Origin: Lachnospiraceae bacterium
GTDB taxonomy: Bacteria > Bacillota > Clostridia > Lachnospirales > Lachnospiraceae
Length of the DNA: 64,000 bases
Direction of reading: 5' to 3'
NCBI GenBank assembly: GCA_021153185.1
Contig: JAGKTY010000006.1
Coordinates: 21,471 to 85,470, forward strand
In this document: piece by piece, positions 45,159-54,659 of the stretch
Numbering within the stretch: the stretch's first letter is position 1
How the letters are laid out: the number at the start of each line of letters is the position of its first letter
The notes under the pieces: generated by a model
Seen by the model: the letters and a program-made list of their open reading frames with translations, nothing else
Database searches by the model: none
Told to the model about the DNA's origin: nothing
Translations under genes and position numbers: made by a program

Positions 45159-47882
45159 TTACTCCTTTTTCCAGTTGTCATACTGGATCAAATCTGAAAT
45201 TACTATATAATCCTTCTCTCTTGCCGCTTCCAGTGCTGCCGCTTCCTCAGAGCCGGCTGTCACACCTGTGATATCCACATAGCTGATACCGTTTACAAGC
45301 ACTTCATAAAAGCTATGGTCATTGTATTTGGTCGTCAGAACAGCAAGAACACCTGTCGGATCCTCTTCCAGTTTGCTGCATCCTACCGCAACATCTGCAT
45401 TCTTACACCAAATCAAGCCTTTGTTGTCCCTGTCAAGTACAAGGTCGCCCGTCGCAAATACAAATGACGGATAATAAATCTTGCCACCTGCTGAATACTT
45501 GATGTCTGAAAGATTCACCGTATCATCATCATTTAATACTAGCGCTGCAACGATGTAGTCATCTCCCGATGAGCCAGGCACCTTCTTGGTGAAATAGTAG
45601 GTTCCCTTTTTGGCACCCGCAATATTGTATAATGTATCGTCATCCTCAATCAGGTTATCACGGACCGTATACTTCTCGGCGTTTGCCGGTGCTTTGTTAA
45701 TATCGTAAAGCAAATAATGCGTAATACCTAAGTATCTGCCCAGAACTGACTGCGCCTGCTGCTCAATTTCAATTGCTGCGGAATGATCTCCGACAACCTG
45801 AGACAATTCAACATCTGAGGTATCTTTAATCAGAGAGTACACTCTCTTGCCATCTACAACCGAAACATCAATCATATTACCTGCGATGGCAAATTTGGTT
45901 GCATCCTTATCGGCAAGCGCCTGCTTCATCTTGGCGCTGTATTTGATGTCTTTGATGTACTCGTTGGCATAACGATTGAGTGCCTCCGGGTTTGCTGCAA
46001 AGAAATCTGCAAAATACTGGTTTGCATGTGATGGTGTGTCGAATGTCATGTAATAATATACAAGCCAGTTGCCACTTACCTTACGCACAACCGGTACTGC
46101 TGAAGCACCGTAAGCTGTCGCAATGTCAATTTCCATATTGTTGAATGATCTGTCAAGGTTTACCATCTCATAACGGTATCTCTTGACATCATGTCCCGAA
46201 CTATCCTTTTGCACTGACCCGTCTGCATTAAATGCAGTCACACGCTCTGCTGCATATTTGAGATATTCCGCATATGTCAAAGGATTCTTCGCAAGCACCT
46301 GTTTTTTCTTGCTTCCCTTTGCGACATGATCCGGTACATCCGTATCCGGGTCGTATGTATCATATACCATACATTCGGCCGGCACCATGTAAAGAAGCTG
46401 GTCGCTCTTTGTGGCAAGTGACTGACCTAACACGATATCTTCTTCGTTATTCGGAATCACATAGCGGTTATTGTCATCCAATGAATAATCCGCTACTTCA
46501 TCGATATAATTTTCTACATCTTCCGGTGTCTCGAGATAATCCGATGTACCGTTTATTCTCGGGTTGTAGTGTTTTGCACCGATATATGCGTGACCGCGAA
46601 GCAAAAACTTCTCGATGTTGCTCATATCCAGTGTACACTGTGCACCGTTAAGCAAAATGGAACTGCTGTTTTGCGATTTGGTCGATAAATCTCCATATCC
46701 AAAATAGCTTCCGCCGAGGATGGCTGTAGAACCCTGCAAATTACCGTTTTTATCTTTCGCGCCGGCACGTCCGTCAAGATTCAAGTCATCACGTACATTG
46801 ATGACACCGTACAAATCAACTGTTCCGGCATCGAGGTTAATGTTCTCAACGTTGATCACCGGAGATTGTTTGCTTTCTGTTGTATTCGTAATCGTTTTCT
46901 CGGAACCAGCTTTGATTGTTCCGTTGTTTTTGGTATTGAGAGATGCAGCTGTGACTTCACTCCCCTTTGTCGCATATGCATCATTTGTTTCAAAATCAAT
47001 TTCACTGTTGTTGGCAGCGTAAATACCTTTACGTCCACCATATACTTTACCGCTGATCTTTGTTTTCGCACCTTTGTCCGATATAACCGACTCATACAGC
47101 TGATAATCCTTAAAGTAGTCCTTTAATGTTGTCGGAAGATCTTTCGTTCTGTTATCATCCGCAGCCGGCTCCGTATGGGTGGAAGCAATCAATGTATAAT
47201 CGAGCAAATCCGGAAGCTCTGCACTTGCAGCAAAATCAAGATCCGGAACGTTCATCACGATGTCTGTTTCAATAATCGAAACAAATCCCTTTTCGTCTGT
47301 GTAGGTAATCCTAATACCCTTTAACGTAATTGTCTGTTTGTCTGTATTGTAGATAAAACGGCACGTATCATCATGTCCTTTGTCTGTCAGAATCAGCTCC
47401 GCACCGTAAGTGTGTGTCAAACCTTTAATCGGTGTCTCCTGCCAATAGTTCTTTAAATGATTCTCAAAGCGTGTTGCGTATCCCGATGGGTCTGCGTTCA
47501 CCGCCTCCGAAATCGAACCATCTGCCTTTACCTCAAGCTTCTCAATCAATTGATCACTAAATGCCTGACGGTAAAGCTCACGTCTCTTATCGTCGGTATT
47601 TTTTGCAGCCAGCTTCATGACATCTGTATACGCATTGGTCATCGCATACGAAATCTCTGACTGCAAACCGACGTTAATCTCATCTAATGCTGTCTCTGCT
47701 GAATAAAAGTTATCCTTCGCACCACGATCAGTTGCTTTCATAATGTAGTTCATATAGGACATATAAGCCATCATGGCAACGAGCATGCCAACAAACGCAA
47801 TGGCAAGGATAACTACAACAATTGCAGAACCCTGATCATTCGTCCTATTTAATTTCCATTTGCTTTTCATCCTATTAAACAT
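45159..47882 (-). CDS. PilX/GspK-like minor pilin with a beta-helix-like domain
   Basis: A 907-residue protein. The N-terminus has the PilX-type stalk (NDQGSAIVVVILAIAFVGML) after a basic leader; there is no glutamate at +5, as in GspK/PilX. The next segment (DNFYSAETALDEINVGLQSE) matches the usual PilX start. Residues about 265-435 contain short repeating units (ISGKVYGGRKGIYAANNSE, GTVDLYGVINVRDDLNLDG) that look like a parallel beta-helix or bactofilin-like fold. The rest is not recognised. Three times longer than normal for this class. Confidence 0.87.
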   Translation of the reverse strand: MFNRMKSKWKLNRTNDQGSAIVVVILAIAFVGMLVAMMAYMSYMNYIMKATDRGAKDNFYSAETALDEINVGLQSEISYAMTNAYTDVMKLAAKNTDDKRRELYRQAFSDQLIEKLEVKADGSISEAVNADPSGYATRFENHLKNYWQETPIKGLTHTYGAELILTDKGHDDTCRFIYNTDKQTITLKGIRITYTDEKGFVSIIETDIVMNVPDLDFAASAELPDLLDYTLIASTHTEPAADDNRTKDLPTTLKDYFKDYQLYESVISDKGAKTKISGKVYGGRKGIYAANNSEIDFETNDAYATKGSEVTAASLNTKNNGTIKAGSEKTITNTTESKQSPVINVENINLDAGTVDLYGVINVRDDLNLDGRAGAKDKNGNLQGSTAILGGSYFGYGDLSTKSQNSSSILLNGAQCTLDMSNIEKFLLRGHAYIGAKHYNPRINGTSDYLETPEDVENYIDEVADYSLDDNNRYVIPNNEEDIVLGQSLATKSDQLLYMVPAECMVYDTYDPDTDVPDHVAKGSKKKQVLAKNPLTYAEYLKYAAERVTAFNADGSVQKDSSGHDVKRYRYEMVNLDRSFNNMEIDIATAYGASAVPVVRKVSGNWLVYYYMTFDTPSHANQYFADFFAANPEALNRYANEYIKDIKYSAKMKQALADKDATKFAIAGNMIDVSVVDGKRVYSLIKDTSDVELSQVVGDHSAAIEIEQQAQSVLGRYLGITHYLLYDINKAPANAEKYTVRDNLIEDDDTLYNIAGAKKGTYYFTKKVPGSSGDDYIVAALVLNDDDTVNLSDIKYSAGGKIYYPSFVFATGDLVLDRDNKGLIWCKNADVAVGCSKLEEDPTGVLAVLTTKYNDHSFYEVLVNGISYVDITGVTAGSEEAAALEAAREKDYIVISDLIQYDNWKKE

Positions 47883-47897
47883 CTTTGCATCCTTTCG

Positions 47898-49406
47898 TTA
47901 CTGCAGTGCACCGCCTGTAAATGTAGCGACGCGATTCTCTTCCGGGAATCCTGCGTTTGCGGAACCTTTTTCATACACTTCCAGTTTTAACGTATAAATA
48001 CGTTCTTTGTCTTTTTCGTCTGCCAAATCGCCGACAAGCTTCTTACAGCGCGCCAAATCGGTTACCTGCATTCCGTCTGTATAGCCACCTGTCGAACCAT
48101 CCGGCGTTCTGAAAAATACTTTTACGCGATTTTCTTTGTAATATGTATTGATATATGCACCGGAAGCATTCTTTTCCACATTTTCCTTATGCGTATGCAT
48201 GATATTTTCGCGCATATTGGTGAAAACCGATGTATTTGTCTCTACAAACTCCTCAACCTTCTGCTGCGTTGCTGTGTCAGCATTGTTGATACTTGAAATC
48301 GAATTGTTGTGGTCAGTCACTCTGATATTAATGAAATAACCCGCTTCATTTGATTCAGATGTTGCAGTTGTTACAGCTGTATCATCCACTGACATACGCA
48401 CAAAATATACCTTAACCGGCAAATCGGTCTTATTGGTCACGATAAAGTCATCCCGTCTACCATCGTTATATTCCAAATCAGTTTTGTAGTTCGGCCAATA
48501 ATACACATAAACATTACGCGGTGACTGTCCGGTGTTTGTCATATTATAAAGAATGGTGCTCTTATTATATGCCAAGTCAGACTCTGAGTAAGGATAAGCG
48601 TTATAGGCATTAAAATAATACTTATCAATTCCCGTTACGACATAGTTTGGTGCTGTCGATGTACCGGTATCGTCAATGACAATCTCAAGCTTACGTTTGG
48701 TGTTTTCGATAATCTGCTTTTTAGTCTTGCCGCTTGCGCCGGATGTAGCAGAATAAATCTGTGCAGCAACCTCTTCGTAATCGTTGACCTTATCCTGCCA
48801 GATTGCATCAAAAAACTTATTTGTGCTGGCAATATTGGCAACCTCAATATCGTTGTATTTGTCAGGATCGCCTGCATTCGCCTTGTGGTATGGATTGGTA
48901 TCCATCGTCAGGCGGATGTCGTAATCCGTGTATGTCGCGCCGTCAACATTTTTCATATAGAATATGTATTTGTTGTCATCGCTCTTTAGGACCTTGGTCG
49001 CTGTATTGCCCGATACCGAATTGGCTGAAACAACGCAATACTTCGGTGTACCATTTACACTATTGGAACCTACCTGTACATTGTAGTTCAGTGTCGTGCC
49101 ATCAGATGCCTCACCGTACTCACTGCACGCCATACCTGAAGGCAGGATTGCAAGATTTTGTCCGGCTTTTAACGTATCAAAGCCCTTGATAATCTCGTCT
49201 GCCGAATATGCATTCAAGCCTTCCATCAGGTTTTGTGCCATGTTGGTCGCATCCATCGTCCTACGAGACTTACCGTTAATTCTAGCCGACTGTATTAAGT
49301 TGGAAAGAAGTGGACTAAAGGCAATGCCGAGGATGATCACCGCAATGATCACCTCAACTAATGAAAAACCTTTATTCCTATTATTGCTCTTGGCTCTGCT
49401 CTTCAT
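47898..49406 (-). CDS. Minor prepilin (PilV/GspI position)
   Basis: A 502-residue prepilin. Cleavage is expected at NKG|FSLVEVIIAVIILGIAF with glutamate at +5, and the stalk continues as PLLSNLIQSARINGKSRRT, typical of GspI/PilV. The rest is a large extracellular domain. A VSGNT motif (ANSVSGNTATK) recurs here, as in the giant exported protein. I start at the ATG at 49406 (MKSRAKSNN), which overlaps the pilO-like gene by 26 bases; two upstream ATGs (49427, 49472) are possible but give an unusually long leader. Confidence 0.87.
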   Translation of the reverse strand: MKSRAKSNNRNKGFSLVEVIIAVIILGIAFSPLLSNLIQSARINGKSRRTMDATNMAQNLMEGLNAYSADEIIKGFDTLKAGQNLAILPSGMACSEYGEASDGTTLNYNVQVGSNSVNGTPKYCVVSANSVSGNTATKVLKSDDNKYIFYMKNVDGATYTDYDIRLTMDTNPYHKANAGDPDKYNDIEVANIASTNKFFDAIWQDKVNDYEEVAAQIYSATSGASGKTKKQIIENTKRKLEIVIDDTGTSTAPNYVVTGIDKYYFNAYNAYPYSESDLAYNKSTILYNMTNTGQSPRNVYVYYWPNYKTDLEYNDGRRDDFIVTNKTDLPVKVYFVRMSVDDTAVTTATSESNEAGYFINIRVTDHNNSISSINNADTATQQKVEEFVETNTSVFTNMRENIMHTHKENVEKNASGAYINTYYKENRVKVFFRTPDGSTGGYTDGMQVTDLARCKKLVGDLADEKDKERIYTLKLEVYEKGSANAGFPEENRVATFTGGALQ

Positions 49407-50220
49407 CGGAATCACTTTCTCTCTCATCTGCCTTAGCACCATCTGTTGGCGCATTTGCCTGTTCCATTGCACCTACTGCTGATAAATCAGTTGTTGATGA
49501 ACGTAATGTCGCTACGCTCTCTGTTGTGTTAAATGGATTTGTAGATCCTTTTCTGACACCATTTAAGTTTGGACCTGTGTACTCTTTGTCAATACCACCC
49601 ATAGAGAACATTGACATTGCAAGTGTTCCTGTCAGGTTGCCTGTTGTCTGGTCATATGCAAGTGCCAGTGACTGGATTGATTTCTTCATTGTGAAATCTT
49701 CGTTAATCATCAGGATAATATCCTTGATTGATTTGTATGTACTCTTAAATGCAACTGTTGAGATATTTCTTGAAAGAGAAATTGCAGGTGTAGCAGGTGC
49801 TGCCTCTGCCGTCTCAATCGGATTACCGTTTTCGTCAAGCTGTGGCTCTACCGGCGCTGCTGCTTCTGCTGCTGTGAGAATCTCTGCCTCACCAAGTGCA
49901 ACGCTGTCCACAACGATTGCATGCTTAAGCTCTAAGTCGTTTGCATACATAATCTGATCCTCGGCACGAATCTCGCCCGGGAACTGGCTCTTGATTTCTT
50001 CAATCTCAGCCTTCATATCGTCTGTCTCTTTGATGTACTCTTCTTTGTGATCCATCAAATCCTGTAAATAAGCTACTTCACTCTCTAATGTCGCACATTC
50101 AGTTTTCACTGCCTCTGTATTAGGTTTGATCTTATTGGCACAAACAAAATAAGAAACTAACGCTGCCACAAACATGAGAAGTGCTACTGCAATTTTAATA
50201 TCGCTTTTTTTTATTTTCAT
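49381..50220 (-). CDS. pilO: PilO-like pilus alignment protein
   Basis: A 279-residue protein with one N-terminal membrane helix (residues 11-28), then a coiled coil (about 35-80) and an extracytoplasmic domain, the PilO/GspM layout. The last about 45 residues are acidic and serine-rich (ERESDSDEEQSQEQ). It lies directly after the PilM-PilN fusion, where PilO normally follows PilN. The call rests on topology and context more than on sequence. Confidence 0.8.
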   Translation of the reverse strand: MKIKKSDIKIAVALLMFVAALVSYFVCANKIKPNTEAVKTECATLESEVAYLQDLMDHKEEYIKETDDMKAEIEEIKSQFPGEIRAEDQIMYANDLELKHAIVVDSVALGEAEILTAAEAAAPVEPQLDENGNPIETAEAAPATPAISLSRNISTVAFKSTYKSIKDIILMINEDFTMKKSIQSLALAYDQTTGNLTGTLAMSMFSMGGIDKEYTGPNLNGVRKGSTNPFNTTESVATLRSSTTDLSAVGAMEQANAPTDGAKADERESDSDEEQSQEQ

Positions 50221-50223
50221 CGT

Positions 50224-52023
50224 TTACTCCTCCTGTCCTTCTGCTTCTGTCTCTGTCTCTTCAATGCCAAGGTATGGATTGAAGCCATACTGACATGTCA
50301 CAGCAAATGCAATTCTCTCTTTGCCTGTCTCCTGATTCTCCGCAACCGCGATGGAACCACAAGTAACCTTTGCAAAGTCTTCATACATACGGAGCTCTGC
50401 GATGAGTGCTGCAGCTTCTTTCTTCGTATCAACTGTAAGTGACATTGAGATGTTTTCTTCTGTAACTGAAAGGTTCTCAACCTCTACATCAGCCGGCATA
50501 ACTTTTTCAAAGAATACGAACATATCATGCATCTTTGTGTTGTAGTTGTTTGTCTGCTGGTAAACTGTTGATAAGTAATCAAAATCAGCTTTTACACTCG
50601 TGTATTCATTAAAGATATCCTGAACCGGCTCAAGCTGTGCTTTTCTGGCAAGCAAATCATCTCTCTGTGATTTCGCAGAAAGATTTGCCGGCAGATAAAT
50701 TGCCCAAATTGCCACAACCGCCACAGCAAACAACGCTGTTAGGTAAACCGGTAATTTATCTTTGTCCACATCTGTCGTAAGCTTCTGGCTCTTTGCAGCC
50801 TCTGCTGCAGCTGTTGCAGGCATGAAGCCGACTGACTGAAGACCTGCACCGATGACTGTGATGTAATCACCGAGTGAGATATCGCTTAAGTGAAGGTTGT
50901 TCTCGATGTTGGTTCCCTTTAAGTCTTTTAATACTTCTACGTTCTTGCCAAGCTCTGCACTGAGCATCTCAGCAAGTCCTGCGAAGTCAGCAGCAATACC
51001 TGTTACGATGATGTTGTCGATTGCTGCATCTCTGTTCTTTGAATTGTAGTAATCGATGACACGCACGATTGAGTTAACAAGCTGCTCATACGCACCTGTG
51101 ACATCTCTACGCAAATAAAGCATACGCAAGTTGATGTCAGCCTGTTTTGCCGCCATCGCTGCACTCGTCACAGCCTGTGTATTGTTTGTCACCTCAGCCA
51201 TGATGCTTGCTTCTTTGTGCTCACGCTCTTTTGCCTTAGCTTCCTGTTCCTTCTCTGCAATCTGGTTCATCTCATCCTCGCGAAGGGACATTCTGTTACG
51301 ACGGAGTGTCTTCACTGCTGCTTCATATGTAAGCTTATCACCATAGATATCTGTATCCATCATGAGCTCGACAACCTGGTCTGCTCCGTAGATACCGCTA
51401 CGCTGCATTGTGATGATACCGTTGTTTGTAACAGTCAGAAGTGAGCTTCTCTCATCAATTTTAACTGTCAGATTAACACCGTTTGAAATACGGCTACGAA
51501 GTGCCTGGAAAATAGAGTTACCTGTGTAGTCAATAGAAACAAGCTTTAACTCAAGCGCTTTTGCAAGTCCGTAATATCCCTCTAAAATATCTGTAGGAGC
51601 AGCCATGATCATAACACGGTACTGTTTGTTTTTCTCCTCATCTGTCACAGTATCCATGATCGTATGTGCAAACTGGTACTGCGTCGGATCTACAGGGAAG
51701 TAATCCGTGATATTGGTCATAATCAAATCACGCACTTTGTTCTGTTTTACAGCCGGGATGGTTGCCTCTCTGTTTGCAATCTTTGTAGATGTGATGGTAA
51801 AGATTACGTTTTTGGCAAGCATGCCGTTTGCTGTGATGTAAGAACGAAGGTCCTTTACATACTCCTCTGTTGGTTGAACGTATCCATCATTGATGATACC
51901 TTGTGGTGTTTTCATACTGAATACACCGTAAACTTTTGGCTTTTTCGCCATGAAATCCATCTCGCAGACCTGCGTGAGCGAGTATCCGATTTCAATACTT
52001 AATACTCTTTGTGCTTTTGCCAT
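50224..52023 (-). CDS. Fused PilM-PilN pilus assembly protein
   Basis: A 599-residue fusion. Residues 1-400 are an actin-like PilM ATPase (phosphate-1 region VLSIEIGYSLTQVCEM; later IVTGIAADFAGLAEML and IGAGLQSVGFMP). Residues 424-446 form the single membrane helix (VYLTALFAVAVVAIWAIYL). Residues 447-599 are a PilN-like coiled coil and ferredoxin-like domain (VEVENLSVTEENISMSLTV). PilM normally binds the short cytoplasmic tail of a separate PilN; here they are covalent, with an extra helical insert at about 235-300. GGAGG precedes the ATG. Confidence 0.9.
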   Translation of the reverse strand: MAKAQRVLSIEIGYSLTQVCEMDFMAKKPKVYGVFSMKTPQGIINDGYVQPTEEYVKDLRSYITANGMLAKNVIFTITSTKIANREATIPAVKQNKVRDLIMTNITDYFPVDPTQYQFAHTIMDTVTDEEKNKQYRVMIMAAPTDILEGYYGLAKALELKLVSIDYTGNSIFQALRSRISNGVNLTVKIDERSSLLTVTNNGIITMQRSGIYGADQVVELMMDTDIYGDKLTYEAAVKTLRRNRMSLREDEMNQIAEKEQEAKAKEREHKEASIMAEVTNNTQAVTSAAMAAKQADINLRMLYLRRDVTGAYEQLVNSIVRVIDYYNSKNRDAAIDNIIVTGIAADFAGLAEMLSAELGKNVEVLKDLKGTNIENNLHLSDISLGDYITVIGAGLQSVGFMPATAAAEAAKSQKLTTDVDKDKLPVYLTALFAVAVVAIWAIYLPANLSAKSQRDDLLARKAQLEPVQDIFNEYTSVKADFDYLSTVYQQTNNYNTKMHDMFVFFEKVMPADVEVENLSVTEENISMSLTVDTKKEAAALIAELRMYEDFAKVTCGSIAVAENQETGKERIAFAVTCQYGFNPYLGIEETETEAEGQEE

Positions 52024-52088
52024 GATTTCCCTCCTAATCAGGATATTTTTATCTTTTCTTTTTTCTATATTTAAAGCTCTTACGCATT

Positions 52089-52874
52089 TTATTTAATGGT
52101 CATCGAGCCTATATACCAGTTAATAAACAAATCGCCCCACATTGCCGCGATAAAACATCCCGCCGCAAGATATGGGCCCATCGCCAGTACATGATCCACT
52201 TTTGTAAGTTTCATTCGGGCAACGTGAATCACCGACCCAAGTATGCATCCGATAAAGAATGCCAATATGATTTTTGGCCAGCCAAGCAGAAGTCCTGCCG
52301 CCGCCATCAGCTTCACATCACCGCCCCCAATGGCAGTTCCGCGACTCACCTGGTAAATAATCCAGGTAAAACCACTGACACATAAAAGGCCTATCAGGTG
52401 CTCCACCCAATCCCCTAGGTGAAGCCCTGTCATGATAAGCCCAAGAATCAGGATAAATATGTTGATTCCAAACGGAATCTCAAATGTCCTTATGTCTATC
52501 ACGCTCAGCACGATGAGCGCCGATGCAAACAGACAGTATATAACCGAATCTATACTCCATCCGTTAATAAAGAATACAAGTATGTACACAATTCCATTCA
52601 GTGCCTCCACAATTGGATATTGGCATGAAATGTGTGCCTTGCATTTGCGACATTTACCACGGAGGAATATGTAACTGAACAGTGGAAACAAGTCGTACCA
52701 CTTCAGCTGATACCCGCAACTCATACAATGAGACCGCTCTTTCGCGATGCTCTCCTTATTCGGAATCCGCAATATACAGACATTTAAAAAGCTGCCGATT
52801 ACGATGCCAAACAGGAATACCATCAGGTATAAACACGCTATTAAAATGATCTCTTCCGAGTTTGCCATGGTCAT
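52089..52874 (-). CDS. pilD: Prepilin leader peptidase/N-methyltransferase
   Basis: A 261-residue polytopic enzyme. Two CxxC pairs form the zinc site (C50/C53 and C75/C78). The catalytic aspartates are D127 (SVIDIRTFEIP) and D186 (GGGDVKLMAAAG). It cleaves and N-methylates the prepilins encoded around it. GGAG lies about 10 bases before the ATG. It is between the major pilin and pilMN. Confidence 0.96.
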   Translation of the reverse strand: MTMANSEEIILIACLYLMVFLFGIVIGSFLNVCILRIPNKESIAKERSHCMSCGYQLKWYDLFPLFSYIFLRGKCRKCKAHISCQYPIVEALNGIVYILVFFINGWSIDSVIYCLFASALIVLSVIDIRTFEIPFGINIFILILGLIMTGLHLGDWVEHLIGLLCVSGFTWIIYQVSRGTAIGGGDVKLMAAAGLLLGWPKIILAFFIGCILGSVIHVARMKLTKVDHVLAMGPYLAAGCFIAAMWGDLFINWYIGSMTIK

Positions 52875-52911
52875 AGGGGAATGTCTCCTTTAACTAAAAC
52901 TAGTTAAATTA

Positions 52912-53346
52912 TTATTTCTCAGGAATTACGATATCTGAGATTCCTGTTCCTGCTGACGCACTTACAGAAATTGTGATATTTCCCATTGCATCAACAGAAT
53001 ATCTGATGTTCTGTCCGCTAAATGATTTTGATTTTAATTTAGCTTCTACAGCAGAAACGTTTGATACGCCAAGTGTGCTAAGAACATCGCTTCCGTATGT
53101 ACCTGTCAAAGCAAGGTTTGTTAAGGAGCATGGTCCAGGAGCTGTTGTCGCATTATCAGGGTCTGCTGCAGCTGCTGTCATTGCATTGTAAACGTTGTCG
53201 CAAAGATCCTTATCTGCTGATACACGAGATTTTTCTACATATCTCATATACTGTGGTGCAAGAACACCGATTAAGATTGCCATGATGGCAATAACGATGA
53301 TTAACTCAACAAGTGAGAAACCTTTATTATTTGTCTTTTTCATCAT
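52912..53346 (-). CDS. pilA: Major type IV pilin
   Basis: A 144-residue prepilin. The leader is MMKKTNNKG; cleavage is before FSLVELIIVIAIMAILIG, with glutamate at +5 (E14). The mature protein is about 135 residues with a small beta-rich head and two cysteines (C42 region and C73 region) that could pair. GGAG lies 5 bases before the first ATG. It is the smallest and most pilin-like of the five prepilins, so it is the likely main subunit. A stem-loop (53376-53406) precedes it. Confidence 0.95.
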   Translation of the reverse strand: MMKKTNNKGFSLVELIIVIAIMAILIGVLAPQYMRYVEKSRVSADKDLCDNVYNAMTAAAADPDNATTAPGPCSLTNLALTGTYGSDVLSTLGVSNVSAVEAKLKSKSFSGQNIRYSVDAMGNITISVSASAGTGISDIVIPEK

Positions 53347-53375
53347 AATATCTCCTTTTTATTTTTATTTATCTT

Positions 53376-53406
53376 AAACACCTATTCCCCTATTATATAG
53401 GCGTTT
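53376..53406 (-). other. Stem-loop between pilC and the major pilin
   Basis: On the minus strand AAACGCCTAT pairs with ATAGGTGTTT (10 pairs, one G-T) with an 11-base loop. No T-run follows, so it is not a normal terminator. It sits 11 bases after the pilC stop and about 30 bases before the pilin ATG and may be an RNA processing or stability element. Confidence 0.6.
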
Positions 53407-53416
53407 AATTCCCAGA

Positions 53417-54634
53417 TTATAAGTTGTCAAGACCCTCGTACATAGCACCCATCGGAGCAATAACCGCACCGATAATCGTACCGCAGACAGCTGCAAGCAC
53501 AATGATCATGAGTGGCTCCAGTGCTGCCATCAACGCCTGCGTCGCCGTCTCAACCTCTTCCTCATAGTAACCGGCCAGCGTATCAAGCATCTCCTCGATA
53601 TTACCGGTCTCCTCGCCGATACGCGTCATATGATATACCATCGGCGGGAAGAGTCCTGAACGCTCGAGCGGTGTACTGAGCGGCACACCCTGCATAACGT
53701 CATTTTTTGCCTCACGCATCGCATCGATATAAAATTTATTTGCCATCGTCTCTGCCGTAATCTCAACTGCCTCCGGCATCGAGATACCTGCCGAAAGCAT
53801 CGTCGATAAGTTACGAGCAAACTTGGCCGAGTTTGATTTGGTCGTCAAATCACCAAAGAGCGGCAACTTCAGTGCAAGCTTCGCGATAATGCCCTCACCG
53901 GTCGCAGTCTTCTTAAACCATTTAAAGGCGATTACCACAACAACGATACCAATCACAATCGCAAGCCAATTTGCCTGCATGAAATCACTCGCCGCTACAA
54001 CCATGAGTGTAATCTTCGGCATCTCCATGTCCATATCCGCAAACATCCCCATGAACGTCGGCACTACCTTCGTCAGAAGCACGATAACAACCGCTACCGC
54101 TACGACCATAACCATGATCGGGTAAACCATCGCTTTTTTCACCAGTCCCTGCAGCTTGGCAGACTTCTCAAACTGGACAGCCATACGTTCGAATGCGATA
54201 TCCAGACTACCTGACGCCTCACCGGCTTCTACCATGTGAATCAGAAGCTTCGGGAACACATCCGGGTTCTGGCGGAACGCATTGGCAAGCGTCTCGCCCT
54301 TTTGTACAGCTAAGTACGCTTCGTTAAGCGCATCCCGGAGCGTCGGATTCTCGGTCTGTTCCGTCATCATTCGCATACTCTCGAGAATCGTTACACCCGC
54401 TCTGTGCATGCTGACGAACTGTCTACAAAAGATACTCAGGTCTCTGATTTTGACCTTTTTCTTAAAGATACTGATGTTGATGTCTTTATTGAGCGCCGTC
54501 GCAGCCTCAACCTTGACCGGAATCATGCCCTCCTTTTTGACCTGTTCCATCGCTCTCGCTTCATTTTCCGCCTCAATCGAGCCCTTCACCTGTTTGCCCG
54601 CACTGTTGATGGCGGTATATTGATACTGTGCCAT
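53417..54634 (-). CDS. pilC: PilC/GspF inner-membrane platform protein
   Basis: A 405-residue platform protein with two T2SSF repeats. Motifs FCRQFVSMHRAGVTILESMR (near residue 65) and FARNLSTMLSAGISMPEAVE (near 270) mark them; three membrane segments lie near 170-195, 215-235 and 375-400. It couples the PilB motor to pilin assembly. AGGAGG precedes the ATG. Confidence 0.97.
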   Translation of the reverse strand: MAQYQYTAINSAGKQVKGSIEAENEARAMEQVKKEGMIPVKVEAATALNKDINISIFKKKVKIRDLSIFCRQFVSMHRAGVTILESMRMMTEQTENPTLRDALNEAYLAVQKGETLANAFRQNPDVFPKLLIHMVEAGEASGSLDIAFERMAVQFEKSAKLQGLVKKAMVYPIMVMVVAVAVVIVLLTKVVPTFMGMFADMDMEMPKITLMVVAASDFMQANWLAIVIGIVVVVIAFKWFKKTATGEGIIAKLALKLPLFGDLTTKSNSAKFARNLSTMLSAGISMPEAVEITAETMANKFYIDAMREAKNDVMQGVPLSTPLERSGLFPPMVYHMTRIGEETGNIEEMLDTLAGYYEEEVETATQALMAALEPLMIIVLAAVCGTIIGAVIAPMGAMYEGLDNL

Positions 54635-54659
54635 ATCTTCCTCCTATTTATCCCTCGTA

